Shown: positions 36,883 through 46,982, counted from the first letter of the stretch. The stretch is 64,000 bases of DNA from Noviherbaspirillum sp. UKPF54 (GCF_007874125.1 NZ_CP040128.1:1-64000); one strand, 5' to 3'. Notes: generated by a model not told the origin, from the sequence alone. A program made the numbers and translations.

Positions 36883-38718
36883 TTATTGCCCGCGCAGGAA
36901 CAGCTTGTCGAGGTCGGCCAGGGCAAGCTGCACCCAGGTCGGCCGGCCGTGGTTGCACTGGTCGGCGCGCTCGGTCGCTTCCATCTGGCGCAGCAGGGCA
37001 TTCATCTCGGGAATGGTCAGGGCACGGTTGGCGCGCACGGCGGTATGGCAGGCCAGCGTGCCGAGCAGTTCGTTGCGCCGCTCGACCAGCACGCGGGAGC
37101 CGCCGAATTCGCGGACGTCGCGCAGCACGTCGCGCGCCAGCGTCTGCGCATCGGCGTTTTTTAAGAGCGCCGGAATCGCGCGCACGGCCAGCGTGGTGGG
37201 CGACAGCGCGCTGATGTCGAAGCCGAGCGACTGCAGGATCGCCTGGCTTTCCTCGGCGGTGCCGACTTCCACCGGATCGGCGTAGAAGGTGACCGGGATC
37301 AGCAGCGGTTGCACCTGCATCGCGTTTTCGTCGAGCGCGTTTTTGAGTTGCTCGTACAGGATGCGTTCATGCGCGGCATGCATGTCGACCAGCACCAGCC
37401 CCTTGCTGTTCTGGGCCAGGACGTAGATGCCGTGCAGCTGCGCCAGTGCGAAGCCGAGCGGGAATTCATCTTCTTGCGCGCCTTCCTGCGGCGTCGGGGC
37501 GACCGGTCGGGGGCCGGGCAGGGGCATCGATGCTGCTTCGCCCGCTTCGGCCGTGGCGGCCGGAGAAAACAGTGAGCCGTAGTCGGCCAGGGTTTGCCGC
37601 ACGCCGCCCGCGGACGAAAACTGTGCGGCGAACGAGGTCTGCTGCTGTTCGCGCACCCACGGCAGTACCCCCGGCACGGCGGTCACGGGAGCGGGCGCTG
37701 CGCCGGAGGCGGTCGCCGACGTCTGCGCCAGTGCGCGGCTTACCGCATGAAACACGAATTGATGCACCGCGCGGCTGTCGCGAAAGCGCACTTCGATTTT
37801 GGACGGGTGCACGTTGACGTCGACCAGAGCCGGATCGAGGTCGAGTCCCAGCACGTACGACGGGTAGCGGTCGCCGTGCAGCACGTCCTGGTAGGCGGCG
37901 CGCACCGCGTGCGTCAATAGCTTGTCGCGCACGAAGCGGCCGTTGACATAGAAGTACTGGCCGTCGGCGCGCGCCTTGGCGGCGGTCGGCAGGCCGATGA
38001 AGCCGTGCAGGCGCAGCGGGCCCGCCGTTTCATCCAGCGGCAGCCGCGCGCCGGCGAATTCGCCGCCGAGGATGTGCGAGCTGCGCTTGTCGATTTCGCT
38101 GGCGTTCCAGTGGTCGACGGTCTTGCCGTTGTGCGTGAGCGAAAACGCGACATCGGGCCGCGACAGCGCGATGCGGCGCACCACTTCGGCGCAATGGCCG
38201 AATTCGGTTTGCTCCGATTTCAGGAACTTGCGGCGCGCCGGTGTATTGAAATACAGATCGCGCACATCGATGGTGGTACCGAGCGCGCCGGAGGCAGGGA
38301 TCACCTGGCCTTCCTTTCCGCCCGAGATTTCCCAGGCGTGCGGCGCATCGGCGGTGCGCGAGGTCAGCGTCAGCAGCGCCACTGAGGCGATCGAGGCCAG
38401 CGCTTCGCCGCGAAAACCCAGCGTGCCGACATGCTCCAGGTCGTCCAGCGAAGCGATCTTGGAGGTGGCGTGGCGCGCCAGCGCCAGCGGCATCTGGTCA
38501 GGCGGGATGCCGCGCCCGTTGTCGGTGATGGCGATGCGCTTGACGCCGCCTTCTTCCAGCCTCACGGTGATGTGCGTCGAGCCGGCGTCCAGCGCGTTTT
38601 CCAGCAATTCCTTGACCACCGCCGACGGGCGGTCGACCACCTCGCCGGCGGCGATCTGCGAAATCAGTTGGTCGGAGAGGGCCTGGATCGGGCGGACTGG
38701 CATGTGCGGAGCATTCAT
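36883..38718 (-). CDS. mutL: DNA mismatch repair protein MutL
   Basis: A 611-residue GHKL ATPase. The N-terminal domain holds the ATP-lid motifs [19 protein letters not shown] and HATSKI, then [11 protein letters not shown]. The transducer domain has [14 protein letters not shown] Pro/Ala-rich linker (about 340-420) leads to the C-terminal dimerisation domain ([31 protein letters not shown]). The metal-binding DQHAxxER motif of nicking MutLs appears as [12 protein letters not shown]. It coordinates MutS with the downstream steps of repair. It is upstream of miaA. Confidence 0.96.
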   Translation of the reverse strand: MNAPHMPVRPIQALSDQLISQIAAGEVVDRPSAVVKELLENALDAGSTHITVRLEEGGVKRIAITDNGRGIPPDQMPLALARHATSKIASLDDLEHVGTLGFRGEALASIASVALLTLTSRTADAPHAWEISGGKEGQVIPASGALGTTIDVRDLYFNTPARRKFLKSEQTEFGHCAEVVRRIALSRPDVAFSLTHNGKTVDHWNASEIDKRSSHILGGEFAGARLPLDETAGPLRLHGFIGLPTAAKARADGQYFYVNGRFVRDKLLTHAVRAAYQDVLHGDRYPSYVLGLDLDPALVDVNVHPSKIEVRFRDSRAVHQFVFHAVSRALAQTSATASGAAPAPVTAVPGVLPWVREQQQTSFAAQFSSAGGVRQTLADYGSLFSPAATAEAGEAASMPLPGPRPVAPTPQEGAQEDEFPLGFALAQLHGIYVLAQNSKGLVLVDMHAAHERILYEQLKNALDENAMQVQPLLIPVTFYADPVEVGTAEESQAILQSLGFDISALSPTTLAVRAIPALLKNADAQTLARDVLRDVREFGGSRVLVERRNELLGTLACHTAVRANRALTIPEMNALLRQMEATERADQCNHGRPTWVQLALADLDKLFLRGQ

Positions 38719-38883
38719 GCGCGAATTATATCGCCAGCCCCGGGCGGCAGTGCACCTGCGGCGGCTGGACGGTTTGGCAATGATCCGGCGAAGGTATTTT
38801 CGGGTGCAAAAATCCTTTGCTTTTTTCAGATATGCGGCCGCAATGGCTGGTGTATGATTCCGCGGTCATTAAATGGAGCAAGA

Positions 38884-39525
38884 ATGGATTTTATGCAATT
38901 GCTCGACATGGTCCTGCATGTCGACAAATATCTCGGCACCGTCATCGAACAGTACGGCACCATGGTGTACGTGGTGCTGTTCGCGATCGTGTTTTGCGAA
39001 ACCGGGCTGGTGGTGTTGCCTTTTCTGCCGGGCGACACGCTCTTGTTCATCGGCGGCGCGTTTTGCGCCACCGGCGCGATGAATCCCTGGCTGTTGTGCG
39101 TGCTGCTGATCGTGGCTGCCGTCTCTGGCAATACTGTCAATTACTGGATCGGTAGTGCCATCGGGCACAAGGTGTTTACCCACGACTACAAGTGGCTGGA
39201 CAAGGCGGCATTGCACAGGACACATGCTTTTTATGAGAACCACGGCGGCAAGACCATCGTGCTGGCGCGCTTCGTGCCGATCGTGCGCACCTTCGCGCCG
39301 TTCGTCGCCGGCGTGTCGGAGATGACCTTCGCCAAGTTCCAGGTGTTTAATATCGCCGGCGCGGCGCTGTGGGTGGTGGGGCTGGTGGCGGCCGGTTACT
39401 TTTTTGGCAACATCCCCGTGATCCGCGACCATTTGAATACCATCGTGCTGATCGGCGTGGGCGCGGCCGTGATCCCGCTGGCGCTGGGCGGCTTGTGGAA
39501 GATGGGACGGAAGATCCTGAAATAG
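38884..39525 (+). CDS. DedA-family inner-membrane protein
   Basis: A 213-residue polytopic protein with about five membrane segments. VVLPFLPGDTLLFIGGAFCA and the re-entrant RFVPIVRTFAPFVAGVSEM are characteristic of the DedA/VTT domain. Family members act as phospholipid (undecaprenyl phosphate or PE) flippases and support membrane-potential homeostasis. Start ATG 38884 with GGAGC ahead. It is divergent from mutL and ends at a strong terminator; no operon partner is seen. Confidence 0.9.
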   Translation: MDFMQLLDMVLHVDKYLGTVIEQYGTMVYVVLFAIVFCETGLVVLPFLPGDTLLFIGGAFCATGAMNPWLLCVLLIVAAVSGNTVNYWIGSAIGHKVFTHDYKWLDKAALHRTHAFYENHGGKTIVLARFVPIVRTFAPFVAGVSEMTFAKFQVFNIAGAALWVVGLVAAGYFFGNIPVIRDHLNTIVLIGVGAAVIPLALGGLWKMGRKILK

Positions 39526-39543
39526 CGCACGACTTCCGGATGC

Positions 39544-39577
39544 AAAAAAGGCAAGCACGCGTGCTTGCCTTTTTTAT
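39544..39577. terminator. Terminator between dedA-type gene and cheW
   Basis: GGCAAGCACGCGTGCTTGCC (39550-39569) is a near-perfect palindrome with A runs before and T runs after. It is positioned to end both convergent genes. Confidence 0.85.
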
Positions 39578-39591
39578 TGCGCGCTTTTTGA

Positions 39592-40098
39592 TTACGCGCG
39601 GATGCTGTCGATCAGTCCCATCTCGGCGCTCGACATGAGCTTGTCGATGTCGACCAGGATCAGCATGCGCTGGTCGACGGTGCCCAGACCGATCAGGTGA
39701 TCGGTGTTGAGCGCGGTGCCCATTTCCGGCGCCGGCTTGATCTGTTCCGGCGACAGCGTGATCACGTCCGAGACGCTGTCGACCACCATGCCGACTACCC
39801 GCCCGCCGATGTTCAGGATGATCACCACCGTGAACTGGTCGTAGGTCGGCGTGCCGAGGTTGAACTTGATGCGCATGTCGACGATCGGCACGATGATGCC
39901 GCGCAGGTTGACCACGCCCTTGATGAATTCGGGCGCATTGGCGATGCGCGTGACGGTTTCGTAGCCGCGGATTTCCTGCACCTTCAGGATGTGCACGCCG
40001 TACTCCTCCTTGCCCAGGGTGAAGGCGAGGAATTCTTGTGCGGCGATATCGGCCTGGCCGCCCGTCGCGGAAGCGTTGCTGGAGGGAGTTTGGATCAT
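39592..40098 (-). CDS. cheW: Chemotaxis coupling protein CheW
   Basis: A 168-residue protein of the CheW fold. [21 protein letters not shown] at the start of the domain and [19 protein letters not shown] (NLRG motif) are diagnostic. [12 protein letters not shown] is the conserved second subdomain. It links methyl-accepting receptors to CheA at the receptor array. It is isolated here; no other che or fla gene is in the window, so it may be a second CheW copy. The N-terminal 20 residues are disordered. Confidence 0.94.
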   Translation of the reverse strand: MIQTPSSNASATGGQADIAAQEFLAFTLGKEEYGVHILKVQEIRGYETVTRIANAPEFIKGVVNLRGIIVPIVDMRIKFNLGTPTYDQFTVVIILNIGGRVVGMVVDSVSDVITLSPEQIKPAPEMGTALNTDHLIGLGTVDQRMLILVDIDKLMSSAEMGLIDSIRA

Positions 40099-40128
40099 GG
40101 TATGTGCCTCTTGTTGTTCTTGCTGGAA

Positions 40129-41493
40129 TTACGTCATCTTGCTCTTCGCCAGCGGCGGATTCTTCGCGAAGTACTTGCGGATGCCTTTGAGCACCGCATG
40201 CGCCATCTGGTCCTGGTAGGCATCGTCGGTCAGTTTCGCTTCCTCTTCCGGATTGGAGATGAATGCGGTCTCGACCAGGATGCTGGGAATGTCGGGCGCC
40301 TTCAGTACCGCAAAGCCGGCTTGCTCCACCGCGCCCTTGTGCAGGCGGTTGATGCCGCCCAGTTCGGCCAATACCGCCTTGCCGAGCTTGAGGCTGTCGT
40401 TGATCTGGGCCGTGGTCGACAGGTCGAGCAGCACGCTGGCGAGCTGCCGGTCGTGCGTCTTGATATTGACGCCGCCGATCAGGTCGGCTGCGTTTTCCTT
40501 GTTGGCCAGCCAGCGCGCGGCGGTGGACGAGGCGCCCTTTTCCGACAGCACGAACACCGACGAGCCGCGCGCGGTGGTTTCGACGAAGGCGTCGGCGTGG
40601 ATCGATACGAACAGGTCGGCCTGCACCTTGCGCGCCTTGTTGACGCGCACATGCAGCGGCACGAAGTAGTCGGCGTCGCGCGTGAGCATGACGCGCATGT
40701 TGGGGTGTTCCTCGATCTTTTTCTTGAGCCGCTTGGCAATCGCCAGCACCACGTCCTTCTCGCGGCTGCCGGAGCGGCCGATGGCGCCGGGGTCTTCGCC
40801 GCCGTGGCCGGGGTCGAGCGCGATGGTGATCATGCGCGTGATTGCCAGCGGCTTGTCATCCTTCGATTCGCTCTTGGCGAGCTGCAGTTCCTGCGCCGCG
40901 GGTTTCTGCGCCGGCGCGATCGGCTCCGGAGCCGGCCGGACTTCCGGAACTGCCGCCGCAAGAGGCGCGGGCTGTTCCGGATTGTCCTGCCATTCCCCCT
41001 TGCGAATGAGCGCGGCGATCGGGTCCGGCGCGTTGACCGGGTACAGGTCGAAGATCAGGCGGTGCTTGTATTCGCCCACCGGTGCCAGCGTAAACACCTG
41101 CGGATCGACCTGTTCCTTCAGGTCGAACACCAGCCGCACCACGTTCGGGCGGTTTTGGCCGACGCGCACCTGCTTGATGTACGGGTCGTTGGACTGGATC
41201 TTGGCGACCAGTTCCTTCAGGGTCGGGTTCAGCTCCAGGCCTTCGATGTCGACCACAAGCCGGTCCGGGTCCTTGACGAGGAAATGATTGGCCTTGAGGT
41301 TGGCGTCGTTTTCGAGCGTGACGCGGGTATAGTCGTCGGCCGGCCACACGCGCACCGCGAGGATTTGCGCGGCGTGGGACGGCAGCGGGGCGAAAACGGA
41401 GAGAAGCAGCGTGCCTCCCGCCTTCAGTACGGTACGCCGGGTGACGGCTGTTACAGATTTGGCGCGAATTTGAGTCGATCGAGGCATTGACAA
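40129..41493 (-). CDS. amiC: N-acetylmuramoyl-L-alanine amidase, AmiC type
   Basis: A 454-residue periplasmic enzyme that cleaves septal peptidoglycan during cell separation. The N-terminus holds a twin-arginine signal (TRRTVLKAGGTLLLS), as in AmiC. An AMIN domain (about 45-150) targets it to peptidoglycan. A Pro/Ala linker precedes the Amidase_3 domain (about 225-440), with zinc ligands in LDPGHGGEDPGA, the ISIHADAF-like VSIHADAFVE and ILVETAFISNPEEE (Glu). Its 5' end overlaps the 3' end of tsaE by 43 bases. Confidence 0.94.
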   Translation of the reverse strand: MSMPRSTQIRAKSVTAVTRRTVLKAGGTLLLSVFAPLPSHAAQILAVRVWPADDYTRVTLENDANLKANHFLVKDPDRLVVDIEGLELNPTLKELVAKIQSNDPYIKQVRVGQNRPNVVRLVFDLKEQVDPQVFTLAPVGEYKHRLIFDLYPVNAPDPIAALIRKGEWQDNPEQPAPLAAAVPEVRPAPEPIAPAQKPAAQELQLAKSESKDDKPLAITRMITIALDPGHGGEDPGAIGRSGSREKDVVLAIAKRLKKKIEEHPNMRVMLTRDADYFVPLHVRVNKARKVQADLFVSIHADAFVETTARGSSVFVLSEKGASSTAARWLANKENAADLIGGVNIKTHDRQLASVLLDLSTTAQINDSLKLGKAVLAELGGINRLHKGAVEQAGFAVLKAPDIPSILVETAFISNPEEEAKLTDDAYQDQMAHAVLKGIRKYFAKNPPLAKSKMT

Positions 41494-41936
41494 CCCTGGT
41501 CTGACAATCCTTGTAATTCTATCTCACGTCCTTCGCCGGAGATGCTTAAAAGCACTTTTATGTCGGGCGGGGGCAACACGGGGTGCGCCTTTTCCGGCCA
41601 TTCGACGATGCAGACGGTGTGCTCGTTGAAGTGCTCGCGAAAGCCGGCGTCGAGGAATTCTTCCGGGCTGGCCAGCCGGTACAGGTCGAAGTGGATCACC
41701 TCGACTGCGCGGCCGGCGATGGTGACCGAGTAGGGCTCGGCCAGCGTATAGGTCGGGCTCCTGACATGGCCGGTGTGGCCGGCGGCGTGCAGCAGCGCGC
41801 GCGTGAGCGTGGTCTTGCCCGCTCCCAGGTCGCCATGCAGGTAGATGGTCAGGCCCGGCGCCAGTGTGCGCGCCAGCCGGGCGCCCAGTTCGGCGGTGCC
41901 GGCTTCTTCGTGGAGGTAGGTCTTGAAGTGCTGCAT
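41451..41936 (-). CDS. tsaE: tRNA threonylcarbamoyladenosine biosynthesis protein TsaE
   Basis: A 161-residue ATPase. The Walker A loop GDLGAGKTTLTRAL, VRSPTYTLAEPY and the FDLYRLASPEEFLDAGF stretch are characteristic. With TsaB, TsaD and TsaC it makes t6A37 in tRNAs reading ANN codons; TsaD is encoded at 54087-55115. The C-terminus runs 43 bases into amiC. The tsaE-amiC order is common in proteobacteria. Confidence 0.94.
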   Translation of the reverse strand: MQHFKTYLHEEAGTAELGARLARTLAPGLTIYLHGDLGAGKTTLTRALLHAAGHTGHVRSPTYTLAEPYSVTIAGRAVEVIHFDLYRLASPEEFLDAGFREHFNEHTVCIVEWPEKAHPVLPPPDIKVLLSISGEGREIELQGLSDQGCQCLDRLKFAPNL

Positions 41937-41977
41937 CTCTTAAAATAGCGGTTTGCTGTGTGCGAGCCCAGATCGCG

Positions 41978-43066
41978 ATGACCATTTCCGATGACAATTT
42001 AGCCACGCTTGCGCTCGCCATCAAAGCATGGGGACGCGAGCTCGGCTTTGCGCAGATCGGTGTTGCCGATGTCGATCTCGCGCGGGCGGAGCCCGGCTTG
42101 CAGGCCTGGCTGGACGCCGGTTGTCACGGCGACATGCATTATATGGCAACGCACGGCATGAAGCGCGCGCGGCCGGCGGATCTGGTGCCGGGCACGGTGC
42201 GCGTGATCACCGCGCGCATGAATTATCTGCCGCGCGACATGGGCGACGGCTGGTGCGAGCGCGAGCAGCGCAAGGCAGACGATGCGCAGGCCGCGGTGAT
42301 TTCCGTCTATGCGCGCGGACGCGACTACCACAAGGTGCTGCGCGCCCGGCTGCAGCAGCTGGCGCAGCGCATCGAGCGCGAAGCCGGCGTCTTCGGCTAT
42401 CGCGTCTTCACCGATTCGGCGCCCGTGATGGAAGTCGAGCTGGCCGAGAAATCAGGGATCGGCTGGCGCGGCAAGCATACTCTGCTGCTCAACCGTGATG
42501 CCGGCTCGATGTACTTTCTGGGCGAGATCCTGACCGACCTGCCGCTGCCGGTCGACGAGCCGACCACGCGCCACTGCGGCCAGTGCCGCGCCTGCATCGA
42601 CATCTGCCCGACGCAGGCCATCCTCGGACCGTACCAGCTGGATGCGCGGCGCTGCATCTCTTATCTCACCATCGAGCTAAGAGGTCCGATTCCCGTCGAG
42701 CTGCGGCCGCTGATCGGTAACCGCGTGTACGGCTGCGACGAGTGCCAGCTGGTGTGCCCCTGGAACAAGTTCGCGCAGCGCGCGAGCCTGCCCGACTTCG
42801 ACGTGCGCAACGGGCTCGACGGCGCGACGCTGGTCGAGCTGTTCGCATGGGAGGAAGACGACTTCAATCGCCGCCTGGAAGGCAGCCCGATCCGGCGCAT
42901 CGGCTATGAATGCTGGCTGCGCAACCTGGCCGTCGGGCTGGGCAACGCGCTGCGGCAGGAGCCCGATGCCCAACACATCATCGCCGCGCTCAAGGCGCGC
43001 TCCGGACACCCGTCGGAGCTGGTGCGCGAGCACGTCGCCTGGGCGCTGGAGCAGGCCGGTAAGTAG
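41978..43066 (+). CDS. queG: Epoxyqueuosine reductase QueG
   Basis: A 362-residue cobalamin-dependent enzyme that performs the last step of queuosine synthesis in tRNA. The N-terminal cobalamin-binding domain holds YRVFTDSAPVMEVELAEKSG and GWRGKHTLLLN. The two 4Fe-4S motifs are CGQCRACIDICP and CDECQLVCPWN. A HEAT-like C-terminus follows. The start is set at ATG 41978; GTG 41960 would add six residues. No strong ribosome site is seen for either. It is divergent from tsaE. Confidence 0.94.
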   Translation: MTISDDNLATLALAIKAWGRELGFAQIGVADVDLARAEPGLQAWLDAGCHGDMHYMATHGMKRARPADLVPGTVRVITARMNYLPRDMGDGWCEREQRKADDAQAAVISVYARGRDYHKVLRARLQQLAQRIEREAGVFGYRVFTDSAPVMEVELAEKSGIGWRGKHTLLLNRDAGSMYFLGEILTDLPLPVDEPTTRHCGQCRACIDICPTQAILGPYQLDARRCISYLTIELRGPIPVELRPLIGNRVYGCDECQLVCPWNKFAQRASLPDFDVRNGLDGATLVELFAWEEDDFNRRLEGSPIRRIGYECWLRNLAVGLGNALRQEPDAQHIIAALKARSGHPSELVREHVAWALEQAGK

Positions 43067-43087
43067 GGCGGCCTCGACTCGCCCTAC
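43063..43087. terminator. Hairpin overlapping the stop codons of convergent queG and the AEC gene
   Basis: GTAGGGCG (43063-43070) pairs perfectly with CGCCCTAC (43080-43087) around a 9-base loop. It includes the TAG stop of queG and, on the other strand, the TAG stop of the carrier gene. There is no T tract, so it may stabilise both 3' ends or terminate weakly. Confidence 0.5.
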
Positions 43088-43974
43088 ATCGCCAGCCCCA
43101 GCCAGAACGGCAGCGTCAGGATGGAAAGCAGGGTGCCGCATGAAATCAGGAAGGCGACGAACGGTGCGTTGCCGCCCATGCGCGCGGCCAGCACATAGGC
43201 GCTGGAAGCGGTCGGCAGCGCACAGAACGCGACCACGATCTGCAGCTGCAAGTCCGGCAGTCCGGCCCAGCGCCCCAGAGCCAGGCCGAGCGCCGGCATG
43301 GCCAGCAGCTTGACCGCCAGGAAGTGAGCCGCCATCCCCTTGGCTTCATGCAGCCCCGACAGGCGCAGACCGGCGCCGACGGTGATCAGGCCCACCGCGA
43401 TGGCGGCATTCCCCATCCGTGAAAGCGTGGCGCCGGCCACTTCCGGCAGATGCAGTCCGAGCAGGTTGAACCCCAGGCCGCAGGCGGTAGCGATGAGCAG
43501 CGGGTTTTTCGCCAGTTCCGCCAGCAGTCCTCCGTTCTTGTGCACCAGCGCATGCACCGCCGCCATGTTCGCCAGCGGGACCGCGAAGCCGATGATCAGC
43601 GCCATGAGCGAGGTGCCCTGTTCGCCGCCCAGGCGCGACGCGATCGCCAGGCCGATATAGGAATTGAAGCGAAACGCCGTCTGCACGCCGGATTCGAACA
43701 CCATTGGCTTGACGCGATACAGCGGCTTGGCCAGCCAGCCGAGCGCGATGCCCGCCGCCGCAGCGGCCAGCGCCACCTGCAGCATCGTGCCGGTGCTGCC
43801 GAAGTCGAGCCGGGTGCGCGCGGTCGAATGGAACAGCAAGGCAGGGAACAGCACGTAATAGATCATCTTTTCCAGCCCGCTCCAGAATGGCGCGCCCCAG
43901 TCGGTGCAGCGCATCAGCGCGAAGCCGAGCAGGATCAGCGCGAAATCGGGGAACAGGGCGGCGGCGATCGACAT
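43084..43974 (-). CDS. AEC-family membrane transporter (auxin efflux carrier type)
   Basis: A 296-residue protein with about ten hydrophobic segments in two halves, as in bacterial AEC carriers. FPDFALILLGFALMRC opens the first half, GLAIASRLGGEQGTSLMALI lies mid-protein, and ALPTASSAYVLAARMGGNA near the end is a conserved AEC motif. Bacterial members export or take up small carboxylates such as malate; the substrate is not predictable here. ATG 43974 is preferred to a TTG seven codons upstream. It is the neighbour of a DctSR-like pair. Confidence 0.85.
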   Translation of the reverse strand: MSIAAALFPDFALILLGFALMRCTDWGAPFWSGLEKMIYYVLFPALLFHSTARTRLDFGSTGTMLQVALAAAAAGIALGWLAKPLYRVKPMVFESGVQTAFRFNSYIGLAIASRLGGEQGTSLMALIIGFAVPLANMAAVHALVHKNGGLLAELAKNPLLIATACGLGFNLLGLHLPEVAGATLSRMGNAAIAVGLITVGAGLRLSGLHEAKGMAAHFLAVKLLAMPALGLALGRWAGLPDLQLQIVVAFCALPTASSAYVLAARMGGNAPFVAFLISCGTLLSILTLPFWLGLAM

Positions 43975-44088
43975 GAGGCGCGGCGGGATAGGCAAAGTTC
44001 AATGATAGCGAGGATTGCGCTCGCCGGCTTGCGTGGGAACTACGCAGCGCCCGGCGACGGGAGCCGTCTCGCTTGCGGAAGCGGGGGC

Positions 44089-44679
44089 TTACTTCAACAG
44101 GCGCGCCAGCTCGACCGCCGTCTTCACGCCCATCTTGTCGAAGATATGCGCGCGGTGCACTTCGACCGTGCGCATGGAAATGCCGAGCTCGTCGGCGATG
44201 ACCTTGTTCATCTTGCCTGCCAGGATCAGGTCGAGCACCTCGCGTTCGCGGATCGACAGCGACGCCAGGCGCGCATGCACCTGTGCGGCGGCGCCGGCTT
44301 CGCGCGAGGCTTCCAGCGCTTCCTGCACGCGATCCATCAGCTTGTTGTCGTTGAATGGTTTTTCGAAAAAGTCGAAGGCGCCGCGCTTCAAGGTGTCGAC
44401 TGCCATCGGCACATCTCCGTGGCCGGTCAGGAAGATGACCGGCAGACGCTGCGTCAGGCCGCGCGCGGTGAGCGTGTCGAACAGCACCGACCCGCTGATG
44501 TCGGGCATGCGCACGTCGAGCAGCACGCATTCTCCCTCGGGATCGAATTCGGTTTGCGTATCCAGCGCGGACAGGAATGCGGCACCGCTGTCGTAGGCTT
44601 GGGCGTCGATCGAGCGCGATTGCGCCAGCCAGGTGAGCGAATCGCGAATGACTTCTTCGTCGTCGACAATGTGCAGCAT
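44089..44679 (-). CDS. dctR: FixJ-family response regulator, DctR-like
   Basis: A 196-residue two-component regulator. The receiver domain (about 1-115) has the acidic pair (DDEE), phosphoacceptor Asp in CVLLDVRMPD, Thr in FLTGHGDVPMAV and Lys in FFEKPF. A LuxR-type helix-turn-helix (about 135-195) contains LSIREREVLDLILAGKMNK and RTVEVHRAHIFDKMGVKTA. It is downstream of a DctS-like kinase and divergent from dctPQM, the arrangement of Rhodobacter dctSR, so it likely activates the TRAP transporter. GGAG precedes the ATG. Confidence 0.85.
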   Translation of the reverse strand: MLHIVDDEEVIRDSLTWLAQSRSIDAQAYDSGAAFLSALDTQTEFDPEGECVLLDVRMPDISGSVLFDTLTARGLTQRLPVIFLTGHGDVPMAVDTLKRGAFDFFEKPFNDNKLMDRVQEALEASREAGAAAQVHARLASLSIREREVLDLILAGKMNKVIADELGISMRTVEVHRAHIFDKMGVKTAVELARLLK

Positions 44680-44754
44680 CGTGTCTCCAGGGTGTTGCCG
44701 AATATTATTGCGGATTTTTAGTGATTATATTCACACCCGTGCCGGCCGGGGCGA

Positions 44755-46819
44755 CTATGGCCGGGACATAAAGCCGCTTTCACCCTCGCTTTCGCCAGTT
44801 GTTGACGAATCGTCCACGTTTTCGGACGGGACCGGCAGCGTGAAGCGGAAGATGGTGCCGCCGCCGGGATTATCGATGTGCACCATGGTGCCGCCATGGA
44901 ATTCGACAGCCGTGCGGCAGATGTTCAGGCCCATGCCCATGCCTTCGGCCTTGGTCGAAAAAAACGGCGAGAACAGGCGCTGTGCTACGTCTTGCGGGAT
45001 GCCGTGGCCGCGGTCGATCACCGAAATCGCCACGTTCTGCTGCGCGGTCGCCTCGCTGTCGAGTTCGGCCACGATGCGCAGGATGCGGCGTTCCGGCGCG
45101 ACATGCTGCATCGCCTCGATCGCATTGCGCGTCAGGTTCAAGAGTACCTGCTCGAGCATCACGCGGTCGGCCAGCACCTCCGGCAAGCCCGGTTCGAGCT
45201 GGACCTGGGTGGCGACGTAAAATTGACGGGCTTGCAATTCCACCAGCGGGATCACGCTCGCGATCAAGTCCTGCACCGTGACCGGCTCGCGCCGCGGTTC
45301 GCGCCGCTTGACGAAGGTGTGCACGCTGCGGATGATCTGGCCGGCGCGCTGCGCCTGCGCGCCAGCCTTTTCCAGCGCCGGCTTGAGCAAGTCGAGGTCG
45401 ACGCCGGCACCGCGGCTGGCGATCATGTTCAGCGCGCCGGTCGTGTAGCTGGAAATCGCCGCCAGCGGCTGGTTCAGCTCGTGCGCCAGGGTCGAGGCGA
45501 GCTCGCCCATGGTGGCCAGGCGCGCGCTGGCCTGCAGCTGTTCCTGCTGGCGGCGGTTCAGGTCTTCCACCTTCTTGCGGTCGGAGATGTCGAGGATCGA
45601 GCCCATCCAGCCGGTCTGCCTGCCGCTGTCGTCGACCAGCGGTGACTCGAAGATCAGCACTGGGAAGCGTTCGCCGTTGGCGCGCTGGAACACGGTCTCG
45701 TACTGCGGCGTGACGGTGCCGGCCAGCACCTTGGTGAAGCGCTGCTGGTATTCGCCCATGGCTTCCGGCGCCCAGTAGGGCATCGGCGGACGCTTGCCGA
45801 TCAGCTCCTCGACGGGGATGCCGACCATGTCGCAGAACGCCGGATTGACGTAAGTGATGCGGCCCTCCAGGTCGCGCGCGCAAGCCCGTCATCAGCGAAT
45901 TTTCCATCGCGGTACGGAAGGCGACCTGCCGGCGCAGCGCACCTTCGGCCGCCAGCCGCCGGTTGATGTCGCGCCACAGCGCCCACAGGCTCCACAGCAG
46001 GCCGAGCGACAGCGCGATGACGGATGCGACCAGGAGGCTGGGCATCAGCTTGGGCGCGCCCTTGACACTGTTGGTGCGCAGCGTCAGCGTCGCGCCCGGC
46101 AGGTCCAGCGGGCGCTGGTGGGTGTAGACGCCGCGTCCGGGGCCGCCGGCGGCACGCCTTTCGATGACCGCGTCGTCATGGTCGGTGATCGCGATCTCGT
46201 TTTCCTGCGCAAACCACCACGGCACCATTTCATTCAGGATGCTTGCCAGGGAAAAGGTCGCCACCAGGCTGCCGGCATAGCGATCCCCGATGAGCAGCGG
46301 GACATGATAATCGAGCTGCATCGGTCCGCGCCGGCCTGGAGGCGGCGCGGGCATGCTGTATTGCGGGCTTTTCGCGTGGCGGGCATGTTCGGCGGCGTTG
46401 CGCGACAGCGGCGACAGGTCCGCGAGCGAGAACGGCTCGTCGTCGGTGGAGATCACCGTCTTGCCGTCGGCGTCGAGCTGGGCGACGCGAACGAATTCGC
46501 GGTTGTTCTTGATCAGCGCCGCCAGACGCTCGCGCAGCCGGTGTGTCGTCAGCGTGCCGGCCGTGATCTCGTTGGCGATCAGGTGCAGGTTTTCCTCGTC
46601 GCGGTCGAGCTGGAAGCGGATGGTCTGTTCGACCCACAGCGTATCGGCGATCAGCTGTTCCTGGCGCTCGCTGGCCTCCATGCGCTGGGTCTGCCAGGGT
46701 AGCCACAGCAGGGTGGAGAGGATCAGCAGCACCAGCAGGATCGGCAGCATCCAGCGCCAGCCTTGCCGGCGGCTGGGGAAAACGGGGCTGAATCTCTGCC
46801 GGATTTTGCGGGAGGCCAT
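44755..46819 (-). pseudogene. dctS: DctS-like sensor histidine kinase, reading frame broken
   Basis: Two adjoining frames together encode one kinase of about 687 residues. The first (ATG 46819) gives a membrane helix (about 24-42), a periplasmic double-Cache-like sensor region, a second helix (about 260-285) and the sequence AMENSLMTGLRA. The second frame continues DLEGRITYVNPAFCDMVGIP into a PAS domain, the HisKA helix with phosphoacceptor His (STLAHELNQPLAAI), and the HATPase motifs (LTRNAIEAM; DRGHGIP; GMGMGLNIC). The break is in the alternating CG run at 45873-45881, where one base too many is present. It could be a sequencing error or a recent mutation; the rest is well preserved. Confidence 0.8.
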
Positions 46820-46889
46820 GGTCGGGAAAGTCGGGACGATCTGTGCCCTAGTGTAGACGATCCGCGCCCGCAAGCCGATAGCCCCCGAT

Positions 46890-46903
46890 TGTGGTTAACC
46901 ACA
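46890..46903. promoter_or_regulatory. Perfect 14-bp palindrome between dctS and dctP
   Basis: TGTGGTTAACCACA is a perfect inverted repeat 71 bases before the dctS start and 80 bases before dctP. In a divergent gap between a regulator pair and its likely target operon, it is a good candidate for the DctR binding site. Confidence 0.55.
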
Positions 46904-46982
46904 GTTGTTGGGACGCTATCTGTTGCCGACAATGCCTAGGCAGAGACAAAAGGTCTTGTAATCCATTCCGAAGGAGACATGC

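Noticed and set aside
44870..45870. The continuation of the first kinase frame beyond the frameshift
   Set aside because: After the CG run the translation turns to Arg/Gly/Ala-rich sequence, while the neighbouring frame carries the real PAS and kinase domains.
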